Source of the DNA: Campylobacter sp. UBA1713
GTDB lineage: Bacteria > Campylobacterota > Campylobacteria > Campylobacterales > Campylobacteraceae
Reading direction: 5' to 3'
Assembly (NCBI GenBank): GCA_002317305.1
Contig: DCIZ01000114.1
Span: 1 to 13,673 of the forward strand
Length of the DNA stretch: 13,673 bases
The translations under genes were made by a program, and so were the position numbers. This document shows positions 1-6,255 of the stretch, piece after piece. Within the stretch, counting starts at the first letter, position 1. Each line of letters starts with the position of its first letter. Below the pieces are notes generated by a model that did no database searches, was not told the DNA's origin, and worked only from the letters and a program-made list of their open reading frames with translations.

Positions 1-278
1 TGTTTCTGTGAAAACAAGCGAAGCGTTTTTTGCGAAGCAAAAATGTTTCCTGCAAAACACTCCACAAAACGAAGTTTCTGTGAAAATCAAGCCAAACTAG
101 TTTTTAGAGATGCCCTTAAGCAAGATTAAATTTGAGAATCAAAAAAGATACCAAAAGTAAAATTTATACATAAAAAGAAAAAGGCACTGAGAAGCTGTAA
201 AACAGTCGTCCAGCACCATAAACCGAAAAAGTTTTCTCTATGCGTTTATTATAGCTACAGAAGCTTAAAAAATAACCA
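1..278. repeat. Gene-free left edge with a truncated 72-bp direct repeat
   Basis: I see no gene here. The string GTTTCTGTGAAAA occurs at 2-14 and again at 74-86, a spacing of 72 bp, each followed by CAAGC or TCAAGCC. Between them lie GCGAAGCG, TGCGAAGCA and CGAAG motifs. On the minus strand bases 1-84 stay open in at least one frame, but the peptide is only the repeat read through, so I do not call it coding. This looks like the edge of a second intergenic repeat family cut by the window. Bases 100-278 are AT-rich; a weak fold around 186-222 (CTGT-AAA-ACAG core) is not convincing as an RNA gene. Confidence 0.4.
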
Positions 279-505
279 TCAAACACTGAATTTTTCTATT
301 TCAAATATTTTTTGTATTTTATCTTTTAAAAACTCATAGTTTTTTACTATTGTGTTTTCGTTTTCGAAAAAACTCCTATCATCGTCCCATTTTTGAAAAA
401 AGTCAATGATTTTGGCTTTCATTCTTTTTCTTGTCTTGTCATTTTGACAAATTTGACAAAAAACAACAATCAAACACAAAAAATCATGAATGATAGGAAT
501 TTGCA
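279..505 (-). pseudogene. Detached C-terminal part of the Abi_2-like gene (out of frame)
   Basis: This frame opens before position 506 on the minus strand and ends in TGA at 279-281. It has no ATG or ribosome binding site of its own; the first possible start is a TTG. The peptide runs IPIIHDFLCLIVVF and later IVKNYEFLKDKIQKIF, hydrophobic and charged helices of the kind that follow the RNxxxH motif in Abi_2 proteins. A -1 shift near 514-517 joins it to the upstream 285-residue reading frame and gives a protein of about 349 residues. I read it as the natural C-terminus of that protein, separated by a frameshift. It could be a real mutation, a sequencing error, or reached by ribosomal frameshifting. 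Confidence 0.6.
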
Positions 506-1327
506 AAATAACATCTTTCTCTCTCTTGCCTCTTCTTGTTTGCTCACAAAAATTTTATGCTTTTGCAATGCGTTTTTAAGATCACTTTTGCCATTAGAAA
601 TAGAGCTGTCCGGAGTTGTAAAAGTGTGCAAAATGCAGTTGTTATGCGCCGCAGCATTTCGCACTCTTTTCACAAAACGAAACAGCGACAAATTTATATT
701 TGACATATTTTTATATATTTTGTAAAAATATGCTATTTTTTGTCGCTTAAATTTACAATCAACAAAAATGTTATTTTTTTGTTTATAAAAATTTTTAAAA
801 CATTTAAATTTGAAAAAAAACGACATGTAAAATTCATAAAACCATATAATTTTTCCCAAACTTATCGTCTCCAAAAAAACCCAAACTGGCATGTCATCGC
901 CATATTTTTCAACCATTTGGCTAATGTATATGCCAGTTTTTTCTAACTCATCAGCCCCTTTTTGTCTTATGAATTCGCAGAATTTACGCACGACAAAGTA
1001 ACCATCGTCAAGCGGATTTTCAGACATTAGTGCACAAAGTCGCGTTTTGATCATATGTTCGCACGCTAGCGCAAGCTCTAAAACAAGCATGCGAAAAGCC
1101 TCATCGAGCTCGCTAAATTTCTGCAAATATGAAAAATCCAAATTTACGTAGCCGTCAAAATTTCTATGTTTTTTATAATTTTCCGCAAAAGATTGTATCT
1201 TAAAAAGATAATTATCTTGCATTAAAAATCGCCTCGCATCCTCGTCGCTCAAATTTTCAAACCTAATCTTTAACCCTTTTAGACGCAATATCTGCTCGTC
1301 TATATTTAGCTTTTTTCTTTTTTCCAT
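470..1327 (-). CDS. Abi_2-family abortive-infection-like HEPN protein, C-terminus frameshifted
   Basis: The protein resembles the Abi_2 (AbiD/AbiF) family of phage-exclusion proteins. The N-terminal part has the family look of a DARRFLMQDNYLFKIQSF stretch (30-47), and MPVWVFLETISLGKIIWFYE lies at 146-165. RNAAAH at 223-228 fits the R-x4-H motif of HEPN ribonucleases. Family knowledge suggests toxin-like RNA cleavage during phage infection; no target can be seen. The ATG at 1327 has GGGTGAG upstream and lies 22 bp after the mog stop, so co-transcription with moeA-mog is possible. After about residue 271 the frame reads 14 unrelated residues to a stop, while the expected helical C-terminus continues in the -1 frame (279-505). 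The 3' half is much more AT-rich than mog, a sign of transfer. Only a comparison with homologues can tell whether it is functional. Confidence 0.7.
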   Translation of the reverse strand: MEKRKKLNIDEQILRLKGLKIRFENLSDEDARRFLMQDNYLFKIQSFAENYKKHRNFDGYVNLDFSYLQKFSELDEAFRMLVLELALACEHMIKTRLCALMSENPLDDGYFVVRKFCEFIRQKGADELEKTGIYISQMVEKYGDDMPVWVFLETISLGKIIWFYEFYMSFFFKFKCFKNFYKQKNNIFVDCKFKRQKIAYFYKIYKNMSNINLSLFRFVKRVRNAAAHNNCILHTFTTPDSSISNGKSDLKNALQKHKIFVSKQEEARERKMLFCKFLSFMIFCV

Positions 1328-1349
1328 GCCAAAATCTCACCCGCTCCAC

Positions 1350-1808
1350 TCACTTCACCAGTTTCACGCATGCGACAACTGCCTCTTTTATGGGCGTTAG
1401 GCACTGGTAGATGGCGCGTGGGTTGCCGGGCAAATTTATCACGACGCACTCTTTGTAAATTCCCGCCGTTTGACGAGAGAGCACCGCCGTTTTTACAAAT
1501 TTTAAACTTTCTAGCCGCATCGCCTCGCCAAAACCAGGCAGCATCTTTTCGCACACGTCGCTTGTCGCCTCTGGCGTTACGTCCCGTTTTGCCGGTCCCG
1601 TTCCGCCCGTTGTCAGCACAAGGTCGCACACATCGCCCAACTCTCGTAAAGCCTGCGCCACTAGCTCACGCTCATCTGGCACAAGGCGGTAACGCACTTC
1701 GCTCACGTCAAAATTTTCTCGCACAAATTTCTCGACCTCTTTGCCGCTTTTGTCCTCGTAGATGCCTGCACTCGCCCTGTCGCTCACTGTCAAAATTCCT
1801 ACTTTCAT
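1350..1808 (-). CDS. mog: Molybdopterin adenylyltransferase, MogA/MoaB family
   Basis: This protein should activate molybdopterin by adenylation (MPT to MPT-AMP) before MoeA inserts molybdate, in the cytoplasm. The 152 residues form a single MoCF-binding domain. It starts MKVGILTVSDRAS, has TTGGTGPAKRDVTPEAT at 66-82 (the molybdopterin-binding loop and following helix of MogA and MoaB), and LPGNPRAI at 126-133. It is shorter than E. coli MogA (about 195 residues). RDVTPEAT favours MogA over the MoaB paralogue, but the two are hard to separate by eye. The start at 1808 is preceded by GAGGGCGAG on the minus strand, and the moeA stop lies 9 bp upstream, so the two genes are an operon. The order moeA-mog matches consecutive steps of cofactor synthesis. 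Confidence 0.9.
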   Translation of the reverse strand: MKVGILTVSDRASAGIYEDKSGKEVEKFVRENFDVSEVRYRLVPDERELVAQALRELGDVCDLVLTTGGTGPAKRDVTPEATSDVCEKMLPGFGEAMRLESLKFVKTAVLSRQTAGIYKECVVINLPGNPRAIYQCLTPIKEAVVACVKLVK

Positions 1809-1817
1809 CTCGCCCTC

Positions 1818-3071
1818 TCACACAAATTTAAAACACTCGACCAAGTCGCCTTTTTTTAGCTCACGCCGCGCTACAAAAACCACCGCGTCTTTTACTAGCC
1901 CGTCTATGACCGCGCTGCTTCCTTTTTTGCCCGCACGTTTTACGCTTAAAACGCCATTTTCGTTACTCAAAACCGAAGGCACAAATTCACAAAAGCCGCT
2001 TTTTTTGGCATAGTCTTCTGCCAAAACGGCGCTAAATTTCTCCTCAAAAGCACCACGCAAAAGCGGTTTTAGGTAGAGTGTCGCCGTGATGACACTAGAA
2101 AGCGGGAATCCGGGCAACGCAAAGAGTAGCTTTTCGCCAAAACGTGCTATCTTTACATGCCTGCCCGGTTTTATGCTAGCGCCGTCTACTAGCACTTCGC
2201 CGCTCCTTGCGACCTCTTTTACAAAGTCAAAGTCGCCCACGCTAACGCCGCCAGTCGTTACCAAAATGTCCACGCTTTTTAAACTCGCTAAAATTTGCTC
2301 CTTTACACTTTCGCACTCATCTTTTAAAACGGGCAATATAACCGCCTCGCCGCCCCACGCACGCACCAGCCAAAAGAGCATGATGGTGCTAGACGGGTAA
2401 ATTTGAGATGGGTTTTTGCGTGCTTCGCCAAAGCCCAAAAGCTCGTTTCCTGTGGCTAAAATGCCCACGCGTCTTTTGGCGCGCACCTCCACAAAAGCTT
2501 TGCCCATCTCCGCCAAAACGCCCAGCTCGCCAAAGCCCAGTCGCACGCCAGAGCGCAAAACCACTTCGCCTTTTTTGTAGCACTCGCCCACTTCACGCAC
2601 GGCAAAACCGCGTGGGACGTCTTTCGTGATGGTTACGCACTCGCCGTTTGTTTCTACATTTTCGACAGGGACGACGGTGTCAGCGCCTGCGGGCAAAAGT
2701 GCGCCTGTGAAGGTCTTTACGCACTCGCCTTTTTTGACAGCTAAATTTGGGTCGTAACCGCCCGCTGCGCTTACGCCGATGCAGCGAAGTTCTGTTTTTT
2801 TTGTGGTTAAATTTGGCGTGGCGTGTGTTGGCGTGTGTGTGTTTGTGTCGCAACAACCACAGCCATCTTGCGTTTCGTTTTTCGCTAAACTAACAAACGC
2901 ATAGCCGTCCATAGACGAGGTTTTTTGCAAAGGCAAATTTTCGCTTGCCACCACGTTTTGAGCCAGCACGCGCCCAAAAGCCTCCGTGAGTGCCACTTGT
3001 TCGGCTTGGTTTGTTTCGCCGACTTCTCTCAAAAACCGCTCCAAAGAGCTTTCAAAATCTTCAAAATTCAT
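1818..3071 (-). CDS. moeA: Molybdopterin molybdenumtransferase MoeA
   Basis: MoeA inserts molybdenum from molybdate into adenylated molybdopterin to make Mo-MPT. The 417 residues have the family blocks in order: SSMDGYA (52-58), FTGALLPAGADTVVPVENVE (121-140), ILATGNEL (204-211), TTGGVSVGDFDFVKE (272-286), LPGFPLSS (319-326) and a C-terminal beta-rich domain. The LPGNP block usual in this family reads LPGFP here. Between the MDGYA segment and the next domain sits an extra stretch (about 64-95) with CGCC (71-74) and a Thr/His/Pro tract coded by a GT/CA simple repeat. That insert is not part of the usual MoeA fold as I know it. The ATG at 3071 has AAGGAAC about 5 bp upstream. It leads the moeA-mog operon and faces away from modB. 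Confidence 0.95.
   Translation of the reverse strand: MNFEDFESSLERFLREVGETNQAEQVALTEAFGRVLAQNVVASENLPLQKTSSMDGYAFVSLAKNETQDGCGCCDTNTHTPTHATPNLTTKKTELRCIGVSAAGGYDPNLAVKKGECVKTFTGALLPAGADTVVPVENVETNGECVTITKDVPRGFAVREVGECYKKGEVVLRSGVRLGFGELGVLAEMGKAFVEVRAKRRVGILATGNELLGFGEARKNPSQIYPSSTIMLFWLVRAWGGEAVILPVLKDECESVKEQILASLKSVDILVTTGGVSVGDFDFVKEVARSGEVLVDGASIKPGRHVKIARFGEKLLFALPGFPLSSVITATLYLKPLLRGAFEEKFSAVLAEDYAKKSGFCEFVPSVLSNENGVLSVKRAGKKGSSAVIDGLVKDAVVFVARRELKKGDLVECFKFV
2818..2850. repeat. GT/CA simple-sequence tract inside moeA
   Basis: A GT-rich run on the plus strand contains five consecutive GT units and further GTGTG blocks. Read on the minus strand it codes for the TNTHTPTHATP part of the MoeA insertion. 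Dinucleotide tracts can change length during replication, and a change not divisible by three would break moeA. The tract is short, so the slippage rate may be low. Confidence 0.6.
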
Positions 3072-3075
3072 TTTA

Positions 3076-3125
3076 GTTCCTTTTTAGTAAAAGCAATGTA
3101 TAATTTTCTAATTTTACATTTTTGA
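3076..3125 (-). promoter_or_regulatory. Candidate moeA-mog promoter and ribosome binding site
   Basis: Reading the minus strand towards moeA, a TATACA hexamer (3097-3102) lies about 26-31 bp before the ATG, inside a run of A/T blocks, as in Campylobacter sigma-70 promoters where the -35 is weak. AAGGAAC at 3076-3082 is the ribosome binding site. No molybdate-regulator operator is obvious. Recognition is by eye. Confidence 0.4.
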
Positions 3126-3330
3126 CTTTTGTTCGCAAGGTAGGCAAATCCGACTGAATAATCCCTGCCTTTTTAGCGAGTAGAATTTGAAAATTCACAA
3201 AAAAGCGAATTTACACAAATTCCGTTTTCTGCTTTCCGCATTCAGTTTTCAAAAACGTGGGCGCTGCCCCTGCGACCCCTTTAAATCGCTATGCTCAAAA
3301 AATATTTAGCGATGAAGAGGCGGATGACAG
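3125..3330. repeat. Decayed copy of the composite intergenic repeat
   Basis: This lies between the divergent moeA and modB. About 3133-3165 aligns to the G-A hairpin module found at 9865-9896, with roughly 70 percent identity by eye. It is followed by a match to CCTG...GAGCGAGTAGAAT, then AAATTCCGTTTTCTGC, and then GCTGCCCCTGCGACCCC. An imperfect inverted repeat, ATCGCT (3286-3291) with AGCGAT (3309-3314), may be the remnant of another hairpin. The pairing of the G-A hairpin is no longer kept, so this copy looks old. The rest of the spacer (3331-3445) is AT-rich and must hold the modB promoter; I cannot place a clear -10. Confidence 0.6.
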
Positions 3331-3445
3331 GCTACTGCCACTACAACCCCGTTTGAAAATTTACGATAAATTTGAAACAAATTCGAATTTTCCTAAATTT
3401 ACATTTCAACAAAATATTTTTATTTTACAATTTTAAGGCTTAAAA

Positions 3446-4102
3446 ATGTCTTGGACTCCATTTTTGCTCTCGTTTGAGCTAGCGCTCGTCTCGACTGCCG
3501 TTTTGTTTGTGTTACTCGTGCCTTTGGCGTGGCTTTTTGCTACACGCAAATTTAGGTTTCAGCCATTTTTTGAGGCGCTTTTTTCGTTGCCACTTGTCTT
3601 GCCGCCGACCGTGATGGGCTTTTACGTCCTCGTCTTTCTCTCGCCGCACTCGCCGTTTGGGGCGTTTGTGGAGGAGGTTTTTGGCGTGCGGCTGGTTTTT
3701 AACTTTGCTGGGCTTGTGGTGGCTAGCGTCATCTACTCTTTGCCGTTTATGTTTTCGCCGCTTCTTGCTGGTTTTCGTGCGTTGCCTCGCTCGCTTTTTG
3801 AGGCGAGTTACTCGCTTGGGAAAGGTTGGTGGACAACGCTTTTTCGTGTCGGACTGCCAAACATAAAGCCAAATTTGCTAACGGCGGTGGTCATAAGTTT
3901 TGCGCACACTTTGGGCGAATTTGGGATAGTTTTGATGATAGGCGGGAGTTTGGAGGGAAAGACAAAGGTGGTTAGCATCGCCATTTACGATGCGGTTGAG
4001 TTGCTCGACTACCGCCTTGCGCACTCGTATGCTTTGGTGATGCTGGGCATCTCTTTGGTGGTTTTGCTGGTGGTAAATTTGGCAAACAGAAGATTAGGCT
4101 AG
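3446..4102 (+). CDS. modB: Molybdate ABC transporter permease ModB
   Basis: ModB forms the membrane channel of the molybdate importer in the inner membrane. The 218 residues are mostly hydrophobic, with about five membrane segments. The permease EAA loop that docks on the ATPase is at 119-138, beginning EASYSLGKGWW and ending near GLP. LPLVLPPTVMGFY (48-60) and SFAHTLGEFG (151-160) are typical of ModB and related oxyanion permeases. A tungstate or sulfate permease is the alternative, but the molybdenum genes on both sides favour molybdate. AAGG lies 8 bp before the ATG. Unusually, it is not in line with modA and modC. It stands alone on the plus strand and converges on modC with a 49-bp gap, so it needs its own promoter in 3331-3445. 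Confidence 0.92.
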   Translation: MSWTPFLLSFELALVSTAVLFVLLVPLAWLFATRKFRFQPFFEALFSLPLVLPPTVMGFYVLVFLSPHSPFGAFVEEVFGVRLVFNFAGLVVASVIYSLPFMFSPLLAGFRALPRSLFEASYSLGKGWWTTLFRVGLPNIKPNLLTAVVISFAHTLGEFGIVLMIGGSLEGKTKVVSIAIYDAVELLDYRLAHSYALVMLGISLVVLLVVNLANRRLG

Positions 4103-4114
4103 TTAGGATTCTGC

Positions 4115-4228
4115 GATTCTCTAGAATCTTCAAATTTACAAAAAAGCAAATTTACAAAATTCCGTTTTCTGCTTTCCTCGTTTCGTTTTCAGAACAAAAA
4201 GCTATCGCCTTTTTGAGAATCTCGCCAC
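4115..4228. repeat. Partial composite repeat fused to the 3' end of modC
   Basis: The stretch matches the composite repeat at about 9911-10022 block for block: TAGAATC, TCAAATTTA, AAATTCCGTTTTCTGC, TCGTTTTC followed by GAACAAAAAGCTA, CGC then TTTTT, and CTCGCCAC. The match ends at CTCGCCAC (4221-4228), just where the long palindrome arm would begin. Most of it (4152-4228) lies inside modC and is translated. Just before it, GATTCTCTAGAATC (4116-4129) forms a small palindrome between the convergent modB and modC, and could act as a weak terminator. Confidence 0.8.
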
Positions 4229-4901
4229 GAGTGTGATGACGAACTAAATTTGACTTTTTCGCCGTTTTTAACGCACTCACGCTTTCGCCTCTTACCTCGC
4301 CATTTTCTACAAAAAAGACTTTACTACACAGCGTTAAAACGTCCTCTTTGTCATGCGTTACTAGCAAAATAGTCGGCGAAAAACGCCTGTGAATCTCACG
4401 CAAAAGCTCACGGAGCTTTGCTTTCATCTCGCCGTCAAGCGCACTAAACGGCTCATCTAGTAGCAAAAGCTCGGGCGAAGACATGAGCGCCCTCACAAGT
4501 GCCACTCGCTGCTTTTGTCCGCCGCTTAAACTCGTTACGTTTGCGTTTGCAAATTCTCGCATTTCGACAAATTCAAGCAGTTCAAAGGCGCGATTTTTAT
4601 CTTTTTTGGCAAAAAGCAAATTTTGCAAAACGCTCATGTTTGGAAAGAGTGCGTAGTCTTGAAAAAGGTAGCCCACGCCTCTTTTTTGTGGCGGTAAAAA
4701 GCTTTTTTCGCTAAAAAATTCACGCCCCAAAAAGCTCGCCTCCCCGCTACTGGCTCGCTCAAAACCCGCCAAAAGCCTTAAAATAGTCGTCTTGCCGCTG
4801 CCACTTTTGCCAAAAAGTGCGACAAAATCGCCACGTTTGACAGAGAAATTTGCGTTTAGGCAAAAGCTACCGAAACGTTTTTGTGCGTGAATTTGTAACA
4901 T
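4152..4901 (-). CDS. modC: Molybdate ABC transporter ATP-binding protein ModC
   Basis: ModC hydrolyses ATP to drive molybdate import through ModB. Visible motifs: Walker A GKSGSGKTT (31-39), Q-loop YLFQDYALFPNMSV (78-91), signature LSGGQKQR (125-132), Walker B LLLLDEPFSALD (145-156) and switch histidine in THD (182-184). At 249 residues it is shorter than E. coli ModC (about 352) and lacks the C-terminal molybdate-binding TOBE (Mop) domain. The last 25 residues (225-249) are not ordinary ModC sequence; they are the translated intergenic repeat. The same frame in the repeat copy at 9951-10010 reads KKALAFCSEN, against KKAIAFCSEN in ModC. GGAGTGA overlaps the modA stop as ribosome binding site, and the gap is 9 bp, so modA-modC is an operon. 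Confidence 0.93.
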   Translation of the reverse strand: MLQIHAQKRFGSFCLNANFSVKRGDFVALFGKSGSGKTTILRLLAGFERASSGEASFLGREFFSEKSFLPPQKRGVGYLFQDYALFPNMSVLQNLLFAKKDKNRAFELLEFVEMREFANANVTSLSGGQKQRVALVRALMSSPELLLLDEPFSALDGEMKAKLRELLREIHRRFSPTILLVTHDKEDVLTLCSKVFFVENGEVRGESVSALKTAKKSNLVRHHTRGEILKKAIAFCSENETRKAENGIL

Positions 4902-4910
4902 TTTTGCGTT

Positions 4911-5702
4911 TCACTCCACATCGTAGCCATATTTTTTAAAGATATTTTTGCCCGTTTCGCTCAAAATAAAATCAAAAAACGCTTTCGCTTCGGCTTGGTT
5001 TTTTGAATTTTTTAGCACTATCATGCCTTGAAGAATCGGCTCAAAACCGCTAGAAAATTCTAGGTATTTTTCGCCTTTTTTGAGGTCGGCAAATTTGGCA
5101 TTTTTGAGTGCGCTAGCGTTTATAAAGCCCACGTCGCCAGCGGTCAAAGTTTGGCTAAGTGCCTCGCCGATGTTGCCCGCAAAGACTATTTTGCCTTTCA
5201 CCGCATCGTAAATTCCCGCACTTTTTAAAAGCTCGACAGACGCCTTGCCGTAAGGCGCTTTGGCAGGGTCGGCGATGACGATGGTTTTTACAGATGGGTC
5301 AAGCAGGGCGTCTAGTCCTTTTGAGAGGTCGATGCCACGCACGCTTAGAAGTGCCACGTTGCCTTTGGCGTAGACTTTGACTTCGCTTGTGGCAAGCTCG
5401 GCGTCTTTTAGCGTTTGGGCGTAATGCATGTCAGCGGACAAAAAGAGGTCAAACGGCGCGCTCTCTTTTATTTGGCTGACGAGTTTGCCGCTTGATGCAA
5501 AGACGGGTTTTACTATCACCCCTTTTTGTGTTTTTTCGAAAGCTGCTTTTAGCTCGTCAAAAACGACAGCGGTGTTTGCCGCAGCGGCTATGTTTAGCTC
5601 GACTGGTGCTTTTGCGGCGGTTTTGTCAGTTTTGTTGTCGCAGGCAGCAAAGCCAAAGATGATGCTTAAAGCCACGAAAAATGAAGCTAGAAATTTTTTC
5701 AT
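4911..5702 (-). CDS. modA: Molybdate-binding lipoprotein ModA
   Basis: ModA captures molybdate outside the inner membrane and delivers it to ModB. The 263-residue form begins MKKFLASFFVALSIIFGFAAC, a lipoprotein signal peptide with lipobox GFAAC (17-21), so Cys21 would be lipidated. Typical ModA segments follow: LNIAAAANTA, FASSGKLVSQI (the oxyanion Ser-Ser-Gly loop), FDLFLSADM, IVIADPAKAPYGKASVELL and GDVGFINASAL. The frame stays open upstream to 5906, but that extra part is translated repeat. I chose the ATG at 5702 because it starts the signal peptide and has AGGA 6 bp upstream. It leads the modA-modC operon. A tungstate-binding protein cannot be ruled out without binding data. Confidence 0.94.
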   Translation of the reverse strand: MKKFLASFFVALSIIFGFAACDNKTDKTAAKAPVELNIAAAANTAVVFDELKAAFEKTQKGVIVKPVFASSGKLVSQIKESAPFDLFLSADMHYAQTLKDAELATSEVKVYAKGNVALLSVRGIDLSKGLDALLDPSVKTIVIADPAKAPYGKASVELLKSAGIYDAVKGKIVFAGNIGEALSQTLTAGDVGFINASALKNAKFADLKKGEKYLEFSSGFEPILQGMIVLKNSKNQAEAKAFFDFILSETGKNIFKKYGYDVE

Positions 5703-5770
5703 CGAAAATCCTTTTTTTAAATTTGATTTTTTGATTTTAGCGTGTTTTTTCTTAAAGTTAAATATAAAAA
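5703..5770 (-). promoter_or_regulatory. Candidate modA promoter and ribosome binding site
   Basis: On the minus strand, TAAAAT (5734-5739) could be the -10, with TTTAAC (5757-5762) 17 bp upstream as a weak -35. AAAAAAAGGA ends 6 bp before the ATG. No classic ModE palindrome is recognisable. Confidence 0.4.
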
Positions 5771-5885
5771 TATAATTTTGTTCGTTCGGAAAACGGAAAA
5801 CAGAGTGTGGAGTGTGGAGTTCGTAGTGCGTAGTGTGGAGTGCGGAGTGCGAAAATTTGTGAGCGAAGCGACTTTTGGGGTCGCA

Positions 5886-5961
5886 GGGGCGAAGCCCCCG
5901 TCCCACCGTCCCGCTTCTGTTTTTCTTTGAGCTTCAGCGAAAAGAAAAACAGAAGCGGGAC
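5886..5961. other. GAA-loop mini-hairpin plus 21-bp perfect palindrome
   Basis: GGGGC-GAA-GCCCC (5886-5898) contains GCGAAGC, a sequence known to fold into an unusually stable DNA mini-hairpin. Ten bases later begins a palindrome: arm 5908-5928 starting GTCCCGCTTCTG pairs without mismatch with 5941-5961, around a 12-nt loop containing GCTTCAGC. It would form a cruciform in DNA or a strong stem in RNA. Confidence 0.85.
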
Positions 5962-5965
5962 TATA

Positions 5966-5983
5966 AAAAAGCGATAGCTTTTT
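5966..5983. terminator. Short bidirectional terminator-like hairpin, copy 1
   Basis: AAAAAGC-GATA-GCTTTTT is a 7-bp stem with four-base loop, ending in T-runs on both strands. The stem has only two G-C pairs, so termination would be weak alone; it follows directly on the 21-bp palindrome. Confidence 0.4.
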
Positions 5984-6065
5984 ACATACGGAAAACGGAA
6001 AACGGAAAACGGAAAACGGAGTGCGGAAATTTACGATTCGACAGAATCGATAAACCAACGCCGTC

Positions 6066-6097
6066 ATTCTGAGGGAGGCGAAAGCCGACCGAAGAAT
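6066..6097. other. Tandem G-A hairpin module, copy 1
   Basis: The 32 bases are symmetric: outer stem ATTCT/AGAAT, then GA opposite GA, GG/CC, GA opposite GA, inner stem GGC/GCC, and a GAAA loop. The GA blocks can form tandem sheared G-A pairs, and the core GCGAAAGC is a known stable DNA mini-hairpin. Identical copies lie at 9865-9896 and 10219-10250. Confidence 0.85.
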
Positions 6098-6179
6098 CCC
6101 CTGCCTGGCGAGGGCGTAAAAAAGTCAAATTCACGAAAAAGCAAATTTTGACAAATTCTGTTTTCCGCATTCCGCATGA

Positions 6180-6252
6180 AAGTGTCAGATGCACGACACT
6201 TGGCTCGTTTAGTTTTCGTTAAAATTCGCCGAAATTAAATTTACAAAGGTGT
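6180..6252 (+). promoter_or_regulatory. Candidate torD-dms promoter region with inverted repeat
   Basis: AAGTGTC (6180-6186) and GACACTT (6195-6201) form a perfect 7-bp inverted repeat around 8 bp. A possible -10, TAAAAT (6220-6225), follows 18 bp later, and AAAGGTG before the ATG at 6256 is the ribosome binding site. The position just upstream of a -10 would suit an activator site; a small RNA hairpin is the alternative. No known regulator box is matched. Confidence 0.4.
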
Positions 6253-6255
6253 CTC

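Larger units (their letters stand above)
5785..6177. repeat. Composite hairpin repeat, copy 1 (modA/torD spacer)
   Basis: It starts with TTCGGAAAACGG and runs of GTGGAGT/GTGCGGAGT. Then follow GGGGCGAAGCCCC (5886-5898), a perfect 21-bp palindrome (5908-5961), AAAAAGC-GATA-GCTTTTT (5966-5983), tandem CGGAAAA heptads (5988-6020), GATTC-GACA-GAATC (6035-6048), the G-A hairpin (6066-6097) and AAATTCTGTTTTCCGC at the end. Relative to copies 2 and 3 the palindrome block is reversed, while the G-A hairpin keeps the same orientation. No gene is visible; open frames here are translated repeat. It sits in a divergent spacer, so it is not restricted to gene ends. Confidence 0.9.

Noticed and set aside
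180..235. Possible small RNA or tracrRNA-like fold
   Set aside because: The stem has several mismatches, there is no T-run after it, and there is no repeat or cas gene to pair with.
1370..2013. Plus-strand open frames over mog and moeA
   Set aside because: They overlap genes with complete motifs, and their composition is that of antisense reading.
5703..5906. N-terminal extension of ModA to a start at 5906
   Set aside because: The extra 68 codons are translated repeat and spacer. The ATG at 5702 begins a clean lipoprotein signal peptide with a good ribosome binding site.
5988..6020. CGGAAAA heptads as a CRISPR array
   Set aside because: The units are 7 bp in direct contact with no spacers, and no cas genes are present.
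5785..6255. Moco riboswitch upstream of modA or torD
   Set aside because: The structure here is the composite repeat also found behind unrelated genes, and it lies before the likely modA promoter, not in its leader.
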